Source: an uncultured Actinomycetes bacterium (lineage in GTDB: Bacteria; Actinomycetota; Actinomycetes; Nanopelagicales; Nanopelagicaceae). Taken from it: 42,064 nt of DNA. The number at the start of each line of letters is the position of its first letter. Within the stretch, counting starts at the first letter, position 1. Position numbers and translations under genes: made by a program. The stretch lies in contig CAINRW010000093.1 of the NCBI GenBank assembly GCA_903852815.1, positions 1-42,064 on the forward strand. The letters are read 5' to 3'. Below, in pieces: positions 17,274 through 28,182 of this stretch. The notes under the pieces are model-generated. The model worked only from the letters and a program-made list of their open reading frames with translations. It was not told where the DNA came from and searched no databases.

Positions 17274-19382
17274 ATGAGCATTGATATCAAACTTCCAGAA
17301 GGCGCACCAGAAGAAGTAATTACACAGGCCCTAGTTCGAGATGTTGATCTTCGTGCTTTTGGTGGCCAAGGAACCCTTGCGCTCATCACTCTCGACAACG
17401 GACATGATCACAATCGTCCAAATACTTTTGGTCCACAATCCTTGCAGGCACTTGATGCTGCAATTACTGAGGCAACTTCGCGCAAGCCAACCGCAATTGC
17501 AATAACTGGAAAGCCTTTCATTTTTGCTGCTGGTGCTGATTTATCCGCGCTCTCTTTCATTTCAAGTCGTGAACAATCTCTTGCAATTGGAAAATTAGGT
17601 CACGATGTATTTCGTCGCTTAGGCGAATCAAGTATTCCTACTTTTGCATTTATCAATGGGCTAGCGCTTGGTGGTGGCCTAGAAGTTGGTTTGCACTGTA
17701 ATTATCGAACTCTTGCATCAACAGCCTTTACCGGATTGCCAGAAGTATTTCTAGGTCTTGTTCCTGGTTGGGGTGGCGCCACAATTTTGCCTAAACTCAT
17801 TGGGCCAGAGCGTGCAATTCAAGTAATCATGCTCAATGCGCTCAATAACAACACCATGATGAAATCTAAAGATGCCTTAAAACTTGGCGTTGTTGATGCA
17901 GTTTTTGAACCTTCGGATTTTCTAGAACGATCAATTGCCTTTGCTGTTGGCGTCCTTAATAAAACTGCAGTTGTTGAGCGCAAGGATTACAGCAATGACC
18001 CTGCTTGGGAAAGCGCGCTTGCTACAGGAAAAGCTGCAGCACTTAAGAAATATGGAGGCGCAGAGATTGCATCTCCAATGAGAGCGCTCGAATTAATTGC
18101 CGCAGCCAGAACCAATACTGTGGGACAAGGTTTTGATGCCGAAGATGCTGCCCTTGCTGATTTAACGATGAGTGATCCACTTCGCGCATCTTTGTATGCA
18201 TTCAATGTGATTCAGAAAAAGCGTAAGAAAGTTGAAGGTGCACCTAAACCTGCACTGGCACGAAAAGTTGGCAAAGTTGGAGTTGTGGGTGCCGGCTTAA
18301 TGGCTTCACAACTTGCACTTCTGCTGTTACGAAATCTGAAGTGCCCTGTTGTTATGACTGATATTGATCAAGCGCGCGCCGACAAAGGTGTTGTCTGGGT
18401 TAAGAGTGAATTGGCAAAATTAGTTGAGAAGAAGCGAATGAGCGCAGAATCTGCTGCACGTCTTTCGCTTTTAATCTCTGGCTCAAGTGATCAAAGTACT
18501 TTCGCTGGATGTGATTTCATTATTGAGGCTATCTTTGAAGAGCTCTCATTAAAACAGGATCTCTTTAAGAAACTAGAAGAGATTGTTTCACCTGAATGTG
18601 TTTTAGCAACCAACACTTCTTCTCTCTCTGTGGAACGAATGAGTGAAGGGCTAAAGAATCCAGAACGCGTCGTCGGCTTCCACTTCTTCAATCCAGTTGC
18701 AGTTATGCCGCTATTGGAAGTTGCGCGCACATCCAAAACCGATGATGCGACAACAGCGACTGCAATTTCTATTGGTAAAGAGTTAAAGAAAACTATGATC
18801 ATCTGCAAAGATGCGCCTGGTTTTGTTGTTAACCGCCTCCTAACGCGCTTTATGGGAGAAATTACTGATGCTGTAGATGAAGGCACTTCTGTTGAAGTTG
18901 CCGATAATGCAATGCGCTCCATCGGTTTCCCTATGTCGCCATTCCAACTCCTAGACCTTGTTGGCCCTGGAGTTGCCCTACATGTATCTGAAACTTTGCA
19001 TACAAACCTTGGTGAGCGTTATCGAATCTCGCCAACAATGACGGCGATGGTTAAAGAGGGTGTACGTAACTTTTACATCAAAGATTCTGATGGTTCCGTA
19101 TCTATCAACCCTGCAGCCCTTGCACTTCTTCACAAAGGAGATTCGCCATCAACTGCAGAACAAGTTCGTGATCGCGCATTAACCGCTCTTGCTGTCGAAG
19201 CTCGCATGATGCTCGATGAAGGTGTTGTTTCCTCTGCGGCAGAGATTGATCTGTGCATGTTGATGGGTGCAGGTTGGCCAATGCACCTTGGTGGAATTTT
19301 GCCGTACTTAGATCGTGAAGGTTTTAGCGAGGCTGCTTGTTCTGTGCGCTTTCATCCAAAGGGAGTTGCATCCCTTCCTTAA
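17274..19382 (+). CDS. fadB: Bifunctional enoyl-CoA hydratase / 3-hydroxyacyl-CoA dehydrogenase
   Basis: Crotonase region FINGLALGGGLEVGLHCNYR; KVGVVGAGLMASQLALLLLR; ATNTSSLSVERMSEGLKNPERVVGFHFFNPVAVMPLLE. Confidence 0.93.
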   Translation: MSIDIKLPEGAPEEVITQALVRDVDLRAFGGQGTLALITLDNGHDHNRPNTFGPQSLQALDAAITEATSRKPTAIAITGKPFIFAAGADLSALSFISSREQSLAIGKLGHDVFRRLGESSIPTFAFINGLALGGGLEVGLHCNYRTLASTAFTGLPEVFLGLVPGWGGATILPKLIGPERAIQVIMLNALNNNTMMKSKDALKLGVVDAVFEPSDFLERSIAFAVGVLNKTAVVERKDYSNDPAWESALATGKAAALKKYGGAEIASPMRALELIAAARTNTVGQGFDAEDAALADLTMSDPLRASLYAFNVIQKKRKKVEGAPKPALARKVGKVGVVGAGLMASQLALLLLRNLKCPVVMTDIDQARADKGVVWVKSELAKLVEKKRMSAESAARLSLLISGSSDQSTFAGCDFIIEAIFEELSLKQDLFKKLEEIVSPECVLATNTSSLSVERMSEGLKNPERVVGFHFFNPVAVMPLLEVARTSKTDDATTATAISIGKELKKTMIICKDAPGFVVNRLLTRFMGEITDAVDEGTSVEVADNAMRSIGFPMSPFQLLDLVGPGVALHVSETLHTNLGERYRISPTMTAMVKEGVRNFYIKDSDGSVSINPAALALLHKGDSPSTAEQVRDRALTALAVEARMMLDEGVVSSAAEIDLCMLMGAGWPMHLGGILPYLDREGFSEAACSVRFHPKGVASLP

Positions 19383-21243
19383 AGGAACTACTCCATTCAA
19401 CAACACTGCGGGCAATATTTTGAGCGGTAATTCCAATGTCGCTCAAAATTTCGCCCCGCTTTGAATGTTCGATGAACTCAAGAGGTACGCCAATTGAGTG
19501 AAGCGGAATTAGTACGCCAGCATCCCTAAACATTTCAGAGATTGAACTTCCAATTCCTCCATGGCGAATTCCATCTTCAAGAACTACAACGCTCTTATAT
19601 CGCTGCGCCATGCGAACTAATGATTGCGGCAAAGGTTTAACCCAGCGAGGATCAATTACCGTTACTCCAACTCCTTCACGATATGCAGAGGATGCAGCTT
19701 CAACGGCGATGGCAGCCATGGCACCAACGCTAATTAATAAAACATCGGCGCTTTCACCACGATACAAAACATCAATTCCTTCACGGCGCTCAAAAGCTGG
19801 AATGTCGGCCTGCACCGCACCCTTTGGAAAACGAACCATTGAAGGCGCGTCATTTATTTCAACGGATTCGCGCAATAGCTCTTTCAATCGCGCACCGTCA
19901 CGAGGTGCGGCAACATGCATGGTTGGAACAATTCCAGTTAATGCTAAATCCCAAATTCCGTGGTGTGAAGGTCCGTCATCACCTGTAACTCCAGAGCGAT
20001 CTAAAACAAAAGTTACTCCAGCTTTATGAAGGGCGACATCTAAAAGCATTTGATCAAAGGCTCTATTGAGAAAAGTTGAGTAAACCGCAACAACTGGATG
20101 CAGTCCCGTAAAAGCTAAACCTGCCGCACTTGTTACTGCATGCTGCTCTGCGATACCGACATCAATTGTTCGTTCAGGAAACGCGGATTGAAATTGATCT
20201 AAGCCGGTAGGGCCAAGCATTGCTGCAGTTATCGCAATGATGTCTTTACGTGTTTTTGCAATTTCAACTAATTCGGTAGAAAAAACTTTAGTCCAGGAAG
20301 TTCCACTTTTAGAAAGTGGCTCTCCAGTTTCAGGATCGATTACGCCAACGGCATGAAACTTCTCGGCCTCATCTGCAACGGCAGGTTTATGGCCTTTTCC
20401 TTTTTCAGTAATTGCATGTACCAAAATTGGAGCGCCATATTCTTTAGCTTGATGCAGGGCTTTTTCCATGGCCGCAATATCGTGACCATCGATTGGGCCC
20501 ATATATTTAAGACCCAAATCCTCAAACATTCCTTGCGGCGCAACGATGTCTTTAATTCCCTTTTTCATTCCATGCAAAGTTTCATAAATCGGTAGGCCAA
20601 CTACAGGTGTCTTATGTAAAACTTCTTTGCCCCAGTCAAGGAATTTTTCATAGCCACTAGTTACTCGAAGAGTTGAAAGATAAGTTGCTACTCCACCAAT
20701 AGTTGGTGAATACGAACGAGTGTTATCGTTTACAACGATAACTAAATTTCTTTTTTGTTCTGGCGCAATATTATTTAGTGCCTCCCATGACATGCCGCCA
20801 GTTAATGCGCCATCTCCCACTACTACGACTACATGTCGATCATTTAAACCTTGAATTGAAAAACCTCGAGATATTCCATCCCCCCAAGAAAGGGCAGTTG
20901 AGGCATGTGAGTTTTCAATAACATCGTGAACGCTTTCGGCGCGATTTGGATAGCCTGAAATTCCTCCGCGCTGGCGCAATTTATCAAAAGCGTCGGCGCG
21001 CCCAGTTAAAATTTTGTGGACGTACGATTGATGGCCAGTATCAAAGACAATGACATCTTTCGGTGATTCAAAAACACGGTGGATTGCAATCGTCAGTTCA
21101 ACCACACCTAGATTTGGTCCTAGATGGCCACCAGTTTTTGAAACTTTTTCAACGAGTAATGCTCTAATTTCATCACTGAGTTCAATGAGTTGCTCATGGT
21201 TGAGCGAATCCAAATCGGCAGGTGATTTGATACGGCTCAACAT
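19324..21243 (-). CDS. dxs: 1-deoxy-D-xylulose-5-phosphate synthase
   Basis: SKTGGHLGPNLGVVELTIAIHRVFESPKDVIVFDTGHQSYVHKILTGR; GDGALTGGMSWEALNN; DRSGVTGDDGPSHHGIWDLAL. Confidence 0.97.
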   Translation of the reverse strand: MLSRIKSPADLDSLNHEQLIELSDEIRALLVEKVSKTGGHLGPNLGVVELTIAIHRVFESPKDVIVFDTGHQSYVHKILTGRADAFDKLRQRGGISGYPNRAESVHDVIENSHASTALSWGDGISRGFSIQGLNDRHVVVVVGDGALTGGMSWEALNNIAPEQKRNLVIVVNDNTRSYSPTIGGVATYLSTLRVTSGYEKFLDWGKEVLHKTPVVGLPIYETLHGMKKGIKDIVAPQGMFEDLGLKYMGPIDGHDIAAMEKALHQAKEYGAPILVHAITEKGKGHKPAVADEAEKFHAVGVIDPETGEPLSKSGTSWTKVFSTELVEIAKTRKDIIAITAAMLGPTGLDQFQSAFPERTIDVGIAEQHAVTSAAGLAFTGLHPVVAVYSTFLNRAFDQMLLDVALHKAGVTFVLDRSGVTGDDGPSHHGIWDLALTGIVPTMHVAAPRDGARLKELLRESVEINDAPSMVRFPKGAVQADIPAFERREGIDVLYRGESADVLLISVGAMAAIAVEAASSAYREGVGVTVIDPRWVKPLPQSLVRMAQRYKSVVVLEDGIRHGGIGSSISEMFRDAGVLIPLHSIGVPLEFIEHSKRGEILSDIGITAQNIARSVVEWSSSFKEGMQLPLDESAQNKQPR

Positions 21244-21261
21244 GGGGGCAAGTTTAGGCGC

Positions 21262-23910
21262 TCAAGCGTGCAAGAGCGAACGAAGCACGAACTGCATAAT
21301 CCCGCCGTGACGGTAATAATCGGCCTCACCAGGTGTATCGATTCGTACCGTGGCAACAAAGCTCTTATCGCCGGCAGTGACAGTGAGTTCCTTTGGGACT
21401 CCCCCAGAGTTAAGGGTGGTTATGCCGTTAATCGTGAAGATCTCATCACCCTTAAGGCCCAAGCTCTGGGCATTTTCGCCATTTTTGAACTGCAAAGGTA
21501 GAACGCCCATTCCAATCAAATTAGAACGGTGAATTCGCTCGAAACTTTCAGCGACCACTGCTCGGACTCCGAGCAAAGCCGTGCCTTTTGCCGCCCAATC
21601 TCTGGAGGAACCTGAGCCATATTCTTTTCCGGCCAAAATAACTAATGGCGTACCAGCGCTTTGATAAGCAACAGAGGCATCATAAATAGTTGACTGCTCA
21701 CCATCACTTGCAAAGTTGCGAGTAAATCCGCCTTCAACTCCATCTAGAAGTAAATTCTTCAAACGGATATTGGCAAAAGTTCCACGAATCATAACTTCAT
21801 GATTTCCACGACGTGATCCATATGAATTGAAATCTTTACGATCGATTCCATGATCTGCAAGATACTTACCGGCTGGCGAATCCGCCTTAATGTTTCCAGC
21901 AGGAGAAATATGGTCAGTCGTTACTGAATCACCGAGAATTGCGAGTACGCGTGCTCCCTCAATATCAACTACAGGTTTTGGAGTTTTTGGCATTCCTTCA
22001 AAGTAGGGAGGTTTGCGAACGTATGTAGATTGTGGATCCCACTCAAAAACATTTCCAGTTGGAGTAGCAAGTGATTTCCAGCGGTGGTCACCATCAAAGA
22101 CCGATGCGTAATCTTTCGTAAACATCGCCGATGATATAGATGCATCAATAACTTCTTGGATTTCAGCAGGTGTTGGCCAAATATCAGCTAAGAAGACATC
22201 GACTCCATGTGAATCTTTACCAAGTGAGTCTTTTTCAAAATCGTGATCCATTGTTCCGGCAATTGCATAAGCCACTACCAATGGCGGTGAAGCTAAATAA
22301 TTCATCTTCACATCTGGACTAATTCGACCTTCGAAATTTCGATTGCCTGACAAAACGGCCGTTACCGCTAAATCTGAGTCATTAACCGCCTTGCTAATTT
22401 CAATCGGCAATGGGCCGGAGTTTCCAATACATGTAACACAGCCATAGCCCACTAAGTTAAAGCCCAGTGCCTCCATGTATTGAGTGAGGTTTGCGCGATC
22501 GTAATAATCAGTTACAACCTTGGAACCTGGAGCAAGAGTTGTCTTTACCCAAGGTTTTGATTTCAACCCTTTCTCTACTGCCTTTTTAGCTAGCAGTGCC
22601 GCACCAATCATTACTGAAGGATTAGAAGTATTCGTACAAGAAGTTATTGATGCAATAACAACATCGCCGTTTTTAACTCGGGTTGTTCCAGCTACAACTT
22701 CATTCTGTGCAGTCTTATCTGAGAAATAGCTAGGCAAAATCTTTTCAAATGCATCTTTTGAATCACTTAAAGAGATTCGATCTTGTGGTCGTTTAGGTCC
22801 GGCAATCGAAGGAACGACTGTTGAAAGATCTAATTCAACATGCTCTGAGAAACGAGGTTCGATTGAGGGATCATGCCAAAACCCTTGTTGCTTTGCATAT
22901 GTCTCTACAAGTTCGACTTGTTCATCGCTACGGCCCGTTAATCGCAAATAACGAAGAGTCTCTTCATCGATTGGAAAGATTGCACAAGTTGAGCCATATT
23001 CAGGACTCATATTTCCAATAGTTGTTCGATTTGCCATTGGTACTGAAGTAACTCCAGGTCCATAGAACTCTACAAATTTTCCAACTACGCCATGCTTGCG
23101 CAGAATTTCAGTAATTGTTAAAGCCATATCCGTTGCAGTAGTTCCAAGCGGTAACTGCCCAGTTAATTTAAAGCCAACTACTCGAGGTATCAACATTGAA
23201 ACTGGTTGCCCAAGCAGTGCAGCTTCGGCCTCAATTCCACCAACACCCCAACCAAGTACTCCAAGGCCATTGACCATAGTTGTATGTGAGTCCGTACCAA
23301 CAACGGTATCTGGATAGGCGCGCATGACACCGTCTACTAAGCGAGTCATAACTACACGAGCCAAAAATTCAATATTTACTTGGTGAACAATTCCAGTTCC
23401 AGGTGGAACAACTTTAAATTCATCAAAGGCGGTCTGACCCCAGCGCAAGAACCGATAGCGCTCTTGATTGCGTTCATATTCAATATCAGTATTTTTCTCA
23501 AATGAGTCCTTGGTTCCGAAGACATCGGCAATGACCGAGTGATCAATCACAAGTTCGGCTGGGGCTAAGGGATTGACTCGTGAAGCATCGCCCCCAAGTT
23601 CGACAATTGCTTCACGCATGGTGGCCAAATCAACAACACAAGGCACGCCAGTAAAATCCTGCATAACAACACGGGCAGGCGTAAATTGAATTTCGGTGTC
23701 TGGTTCAGTTGATGGGTCCCACTTAGCTAAAGCTTTAATGTGGTCAGCCGTGATGTTTGCGCCATCTTCAGTTCGCAATAAATTTTCAAGTAAAACTTTG
23801 AGGGAGAAGGGAAGATTTGCTGCCCCTTCGATGCTGGAGATATCAAAAATCTCAAAACTCTTGCCCGCAACCTCTACATTCTTTTTTGCGTTAAAAGAGT
23901 TTTTACTCAT
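21262..23910 (-). CDS. acnA: Aconitate hydratase A
   Basis: [93 protein letters not shown]. Confidence 0.97.
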   Translation of the reverse strand: MSKNSFNAKKNVEVAGKSFEIFDISSIEGAANLPFSLKVLLENLLRTEDGANITADHIKALAKWDPSTEPDTEIQFTPARVVMQDFTGVPCVVDLATMREAIVELGGDASRVNPLAPAELVIDHSVIADVFGTKDSFEKNTDIEYERNQERYRFLRWGQTAFDEFKVVPPGTGIVHQVNIEFLARVVMTRLVDGVMRAYPDTVVGTDSHTTMVNGLGVLGWGVGGIEAEAALLGQPVSMLIPRVVGFKLTGQLPLGTTATDMALTITEILRKHGVVGKFVEFYGPGVTSVPMANRTTIGNMSPEYGSTCAIFPIDEETLRYLRLTGRSDEQVELVETYAKQQGFWHDPSIEPRFSEHVELDLSTVVPSIAGPKRPQDRISLSDSKDAFEKILPSYFSDKTAQNEVVAGTTRVKNGDVVIASITSCTNTSNPSVMIGAALLAKKAVEKGLKSKPWVKTTLAPGSKVVTDYYDRANLTQYMEALGFNLVGYGCVTCIGNSGPLPIEISKAVNDSDLAVTAVLSGNRNFEGRISPDVKMNYLASPPLVVAYAIAGTMDHDFEKDSLGKDSHGVDVFLADIWPTPAEIQEVIDASISSAMFTKDYASVFDGDHRWKSLATPTGNVFEWDPQSTYVRKPPYFEGMPKTPKPVVDIEGARVLAILGDSVTTDHISPAGNIKADSPAGKYLADHGIDRKDFNSYGSRRGNHEVMIRGTFANIRLKNLLLDGVEGGFTRNFASDGEQSTIYDASVAYQSAGTPLVILAGKEYGSGSSRDWAAKGTALLGVRAVVAESFERIHRSNLIGMGVLPLQFKNGENAQSLGLKGDEIFTINGITTLNSGGVPKELTVTAGDKSFVATVRIDTPGEADYYRHGGIMQFVLRSLLHA

Positions 23911-23943
23911 TATCTCCCCTTAAAAATCCAGTGTATTTGAGCG

Positions 23944-25158
23944 TCAAGATACCTCAGCGGGCTCAAACAGTGCAACACATTCGATGTGATGTGTCATTGG
24001 AAAGAGATCAAAAGCCCTAATTTTTACGAGTGAATAACCTTGATTTAGAAAGTAACCAGTATCACGTGCTAGCGCAGCTGGATCACATGCCACATAGACA
24101 ACTTTTCTAGGTGCAAGCCTCACAATTTCTTGAACTACTATTTTTCCTGCACCATCGCGAGGTGGGTCAAGGACTACAACATCGGCAGAAGTTATGCGCG
24201 GAAGGTGTTTAGCCACATCGCCAGTTACAACTTTTACATTATTTCGACCCTTGAAATTTCGAATCGCATCATTGGTTGCACTTTTGCTACCTTCAATAAT
24301 TTCGATAGTTCCCGATTCTCCAAGTGAATCAACTAATTCTGCTGCAAATAAACCAACGCCCCCATATAAATCCAATACATGCTCACCATTTTTAACGGAT
24401 GCAAACTCTCGAACTACAGCACTCAGGAGTTCTGGTGCTTGTGAGTGGCCCTGCCAAAAGGATTCATTACTAACTTCCAGAGTCGTTTCATTGACGCGCT
24501 GGTGCAAGATGGCCGGACCTTCACTTAATCGAGATTTACTTTCTCCCCGTGTTGGAACTAGAGAGATTGAGCGTTCGTTGGTATTTGAAGCGGCAACTTC
24601 AACCCGCATGTCCCCTTTCCACGTACGTTGCGCAAGTTCAGCAAAAGCAATGGAAGGTGATGCAACCAGGCAGTCCTTGACTGGAACTACTGTGTGACTT
24701 CGCGATCCAATAAAACCTAAAGCTCCGGTACGAGTAGTTGAGGCATTAACTCTTGTTCTCCACCCAATCGGATCTCCCACGCTTTCAACTTCGACTTCGA
24801 TATCAATCTTTGCAATTCGAGCAAATTGCTCGGTGATGACATCGCTCTTTAATGTGAGCTGGCGAGCAATGTTTATATGCTGAAAGTCGCAACCTCCGCA
24901 ACCGGCTCGGTGCGAGTATTCACATGGTGCAACAACACGATCCGAGGATGGTTCAACAATTTCTACAACATCTGCTCGATTAAAGGAGCTTCCGACAGAA
25001 GTTATTTCAATTCGACATTTTTCACCAGGAATCGCATGGCGAACGAAAATCACTGCGCCATCGAAGCGCGCAATGAAATGTCCCCCGTGGGCAACTTTTT
25101 CGATTTCGACCTCGAGTATTTCCCCGACAACGAGCTTTCTTTTCATTGATGTACTCAC
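23944..25158 (-). CDS. Class I SAM-dependent RNA m5U methyltransferase with TRAM domain (TrmA/RumA-like)
   Basis: TRAM N-terminus EVEIEKVAHGGHFIARFDGAVIFVRHAIPGE; CGGCDFQHI; VLDLYGGVGLFA; VVLDPPRDGAG; YVACDPAALARD. Confidence 0.92.
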   Translation of the reverse strand: MSTSMKRKLVVGEILEVEIEKVAHGGHFIARFDGAVIFVRHAIPGEKCRIEITSVGSSFNRADVVEIVEPSSDRVVAPCEYSHRAGCGGCDFQHINIARQLTLKSDVITEQFARIAKIDIEVEVESVGDPIGWRTRVNASTTRTGALGFIGSRSHTVVPVKDCLVASPSIAFAELAQRTWKGDMRVEVAASNTNERSISLVPTRGESKSRLSEGPAILHQRVNETTLEVSNESFWQGHSQAPELLSAVVREFASVKNGEHVLDLYGGVGLFAAELVDSLGESGTIEIIEGSKSATNDAIRNFKGRNNVKVVTGDVAKHLPRITSADVVVLDPPRDGAGKIVVQEIVRLAPRKVVYVACDPAALARDTGYFLNQGYSLVKIRAFDLFPMTHHIECVALFEPAEVS

Positions 25159-25165
25159 GGAAGTA

Positions 25166-25183
25166 AGCCTATGGGTGTAAGTT
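25166..25183. promoter_or_regulatory. Divergent leaderless promoter pair: -10 TAGGCT (minus) and TAAGTT (plus)
   Basis: Each hexamer ends 7 nt before its start codon (GTG 25158 minus, ATG 25191 plus). Confidence 0.6.
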
Positions 25184-25190
25184 AGTACAT

Positions 25191-25856
25191 ATGCACGTAG
25201 TCATCATGGGTTGCGGTCGAGTCGGATCTTCACTTGCGACGGAACTAGAAGCAGCTGGCCACACAGTTGCCGTAATCGACCAGGCCCGCGAAGCTTTTAG
25301 GCGCCTCGGACCGAATTTCAAAGGTCGCACAGTTACTGGAGTTGGTTTTGATCGCGACACTCTGCGTGAAGCCGGCATTCAAGATGCCGATGCTTTTGCC
25401 GCTGTAAGCAATGGTGATAACTCAAATATTCTCGCCGCACGTGTTGCTCGCGAGACATATGGCGTACAAAATGTAGTTGCTCGAATTTATGACCCAGGTC
25501 GAGCAGAAATCTACCAACGCCTAGGAATTCCAACAGTGGCAACAGTTATTTGGGCTACCGATCAAATTCTTCGTAAATTACTTCCAGAAGGTTCACGTTC
25601 GGAGTGGCGTGATGCAAGCGGTGCGATTCAACTATGCGAAATGCATCCCCACAATGATTGGTATGGCAAGGCAACCTCACTCATTGAAGAACTAACTCCT
25701 GCACGCGTAGCTTTTATTACGCGACTAGGTGTTGGCTTAATTCCAGATCAACATACTGTGTTGCAACAAGGGGATTTAATTCACGTCATTGTTGCCGATA
25801 AAAATATCGACATCGCTGCAGCCATTCTTTCAAAATCCCCAGATGGAGATAACTAA
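25191..25856 (+). CDS. trkA: TrkA family potassium uptake regulator (CeoB-like)
   Basis: VVIMGCGRVGSSLATELEAAGHTVAVIDQ NAD-binding motif and C-terminal RCK_C-like region. Confidence 0.92.
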   Translation: MHVVIMGCGRVGSSLATELEAAGHTVAVIDQAREAFRRLGPNFKGRTVTGVGFDRDTLREAGIQDADAFAAVSNGDNSNILAARVARETYGVQNVVARIYDPGRAEIYQRLGIPTVATVIWATDQILRKLLPEGSRSEWRDASGAIQLCEMHPHNDWYGKATSLIEELTPARVAFITRLGVGLIPDQHTVLQQGDLIHVIVADKNIDIAAAILSKSPDGDN

Positions 25857-26515
25857 TGAGAATTGCAATCGCAGGTGCTGGAAATGTTGGACGGGCTATC
25901 GCACGAGAACTTCTTGATAATGGCCATCAAGTTCTACTCATCGACAAGGACCCTAAAGCCCTTAAATTAGAAAGTGTTCCTGATGCTGAGTGGCTAATGG
26001 CCGATGCATGTGAAATTACTTCACTTGATAACGCTCACCTAAACAACTGCCAAGTTCTAGTTGCTGCAACCGGTGACGACAAAGCAAATTTAGTAACCTC
26101 ACTTCTTGGAAAAACCGAGTATGGAGTTCCTCGCGTTGTTGCTCGAATTAATCACCCAAAGAATGAATGGCTTTTTGATTCATCATGGGGTGTAGATGTG
26201 GCGGTTTCTACCCCGCGCATAATCTCTGCCCTAGTTGAAGAAGCCGTAAGCGTGGGCGATGTAGTTCGTTTATTCTCATTTAAAAAGGGCCAAGCAAATC
26301 TCGTTGAATTAACTTTGCCCGATGGATCAGCTTGCATCGGTAAGACTGTTGAAGAAATTGAACTTCCAGAAAACGCTGCCCTTGCTGCAATTGTTAGAGA
26401 TGGTCGCGTAATCACCGCTAAAGCCCATGATGTGTTTGCAGCAGGTGATGAACTTCTATTTGTAGCTTCAGCCGATGCTGAGGCCCAAATTAAATCCTGC
26501 TTTATCTCTAATTAA
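25856..26515 (+). CDS. trkA: TrkA family potassium uptake regulator (CeoC-like)
   Basis: IAIAGAGNVGRAIARELLDNGHQVLLIDKD; tandem with the previous trkA. Confidence 0.92.
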   Translation: MRIAIAGAGNVGRAIARELLDNGHQVLLIDKDPKALKLESVPDAEWLMADACEITSLDNAHLNNCQVLVAATGDDKANLVTSLLGKTEYGVPRVVARINHPKNEWLFDSSWGVDVAVSTPRIISALVEEAVSVGDVVRLFSFKKGQANLVELTLPDGSACIGKTVEEIELPENAALAAIVRDGRVITAKAHDVFAAGDELLFVASADAEAQIKSCFISN

Positions 26516-27126
26516 TCTCTCTTAACTGGTGGAACCGATTTGATTACAAGCCAAGAACCATATGCAGCGGCGAAAAATAGTGGATACCCCATAGCTAAAT
26601 TAACGGTTCCCAGTAGATTTACATTTCCGCTTCGATAAATTGGGTACTGCACCGCGATACGCGCAAAAAACATTGCAACCCAAATCCAACTCGCTCTGAT
26701 GTACATGCGCTTTCGCTCGGGATTGTGTCTCCACTCAAAATTTTCGCCAAGCAAAGGTCCAAGCACAATACCTAGCAACGGCCAGCCGATAAGATTTGCA
26801 ATCAAATAAGCCGTGCCATAACCAAGATTTGTTAAAAGTTTAGGAATGTAAAAGTCGGCAGCTTGGCCAGTCCGATTTGCGAAAAAAGCGCAGATAACAA
26901 CTCCAAGTAATCCCGATACGGAGTGTTGAATCGTGTCTTTCTTAGCGAGTCGAAGGATTGCCAAGACAACTGAAAGGCTTAGCGCTGACCACAAAGAGAT
27001 CCGCAAATCGTGCTGAACATTAAAAACAATCAAGAAAACAATTGAAGGCAAACCTGAATCAATCAAGCCTTTCTTACCACCTAGGGCGTTGATTACTTTG
27101 TCTTTATCTTGATTGTGCTCGCTCAT
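26512..27126 (-). CDS. DUF3159 family membrane protein
   Basis: GGKKGLIDSGLPSIVFLIVFNV...RFARIAVQYPIYRSGNVNLLGTVNLAMGYPLF pattern and conserved position between trkA and dut. Confidence 0.85.
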   Translation of the reverse strand: MSEHNQDKDKVINALGGKKGLIDSGLPSIVFLIVFNVQHDLRISLWSALSLSVVLAILRLAKKDTIQHSVSGLLGVVICAFFANRTGQAADFYIPKLLTNLGYGTAYLIANLIGWPLLGIVLGPLLGENFEWRHNPERKRMYIRASWIWVAMFFARIAVQYPIYRSGNVNLLGTVNLAMGYPLFFAAAYGSWLVIKSVPPVKRD

Positions 27127-27566
27127 GATTTTCCGCTCGATCCGAATCCACCGCTGCCTCGACCTGAGCCAGGAAGTTCTTCTACTTCAATAAAATTAGC
27201 TCGCTCAACTTTTTGAATAACAAGTTGAGCAATTCGATCACCTTTAGAAAAAGATATTGATTCTTTTGCATCATGATTAATTAAGATGCATGCAATCTCG
27301 CCTCGATATCCTGCATCAATGGTTCCTGGCGTATTTACTAAAGTAACTCCATGCTTGAGTGCCAAACCTGACCTTGGATGAATCAATGCAACATATCCAT
27401 CGGGAAGTGCAATTGAAATCCCTGTGGGAATTAGCGCGCGCTGTCCAGGTTCTAAAGTGAAATCAATCGTAGATGCTAAATCGGCTCCTGCATCTCCCCC
27501 TTTTGCATACACGGGAAGTGGCACAGTTGGATCAACTCGCTTAATTAATACTGGTAGATCTGACAT
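27123..27566 (-). CDS. dut: Deoxyuridine 5'-triphosphate nucleotidohydrolase
   Basis: AGADLASTIDFTLEPG, HPRSGLALKHGVTLVNTPGTIDAGYRGE, GSGRGSGGFGSSG C-terminal motif. Confidence 0.97.
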   Translation of the reverse strand: MSDLPVLIKRVDPTVPLPVYAKGGDAGADLASTIDFTLEPGQRALIPTGISIALPDGYVALIHPRSGLALKHGVTLVNTPGTIDAGYRGEIACILINHDAKESISFSKGDRIAQLVIQKVERANFIEVEELPGSGRGSGGFGSSGKS

Positions 27567-28151
27567 CTATGGATTAATCTCAAAATCGGGATCGACAAAT
27601 GCCAGAATTTCTGGGCTTTTTGAAATGTGCTCTAAATATTCTTTGGGAGCATTATTCAAGAAATGATCCATCGGAACTATTACAAATAATGCGGCAGCTC
27701 GTACTGCTAGTTCACCCTCTGGCGAGTTAAGTCGACCTTCGGCGGCGCAATAAACTTTGCGATTAACTTGGCCAGTAATTTTGGCCTTAATGTGAAGAGT
27801 TGAACCCATAGGCACAGGTTTTAGAAAATCTGTTTCAAGTCGCGCAGTGACTGCAGGTGAGCGAAGTAGCCACATCAGTTTTCCAAGAGCTTCATCAAAT
27901 GCAAGTGATAAAAGTCCGCCATGGGCAAGACCTGGAGCGCCTTGATGATTTTCGGTAACAGTAAATTGCGCCGTGATATCTGCTCCTTCACCGGCGTAAG
28001 CCACAAGATGCAATCCGGTTGGGTGTAAATCTCCGCAACCAAAGCAATGACCAAAGTGAGAAGGGATTCTGCTACCAACGGGTGGAGCTTTCGGATGGCG
28101 CTCTGGAATAACCGCTCCCTCAGGTGGAGTTGTCGAAGCGATTCGGCTCAT
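27567..28151 (-). CDS. PaaI family hotdog thioesterase
   Basis: NHQGAPGLAHGGLLSLAFDEALGKLMW (HGG motif in hotdog fold). Confidence 0.87.
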   Translation of the reverse strand: MSRIASTTPPEGAVIPERHPKAPPVGSRIPSHFGHCFGCGDLHPTGLHLVAYAGEGADITAQFTVTENHQGAPGLAHGGLLSLAFDEALGKLMWLLRSPAVTARLETDFLKPVPMGSTLHIKAKITGQVNRKVYCAAEGRLNSPEGELAVRAAALFVIVPMDHFLNNAPKEYLEHISKSPEILAFVDPDFEINP

Positions 28152-28158
28152 AGGAGCA

Positions 28159-28175
28159 AGCCTATCCGATAGCGT
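28159..28175. promoter_or_regulatory. Divergent leaderless promoter pair: -10 TAGGCT (minus) and TAGCGT (plus)
   Basis: Each hexamer ends 7 nt before its ATG (28151 minus, 28183 plus). Confidence 0.6.
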
Positions 28176-28182
28176 AAGACCT

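Noticed and set aside
25191-26515. Duplicate trkA genes as a recent tandem duplication
   Set aside because: The two proteins are clearly divergent and the ceoB-ceoC pair is an established actinobacterial arrangement.
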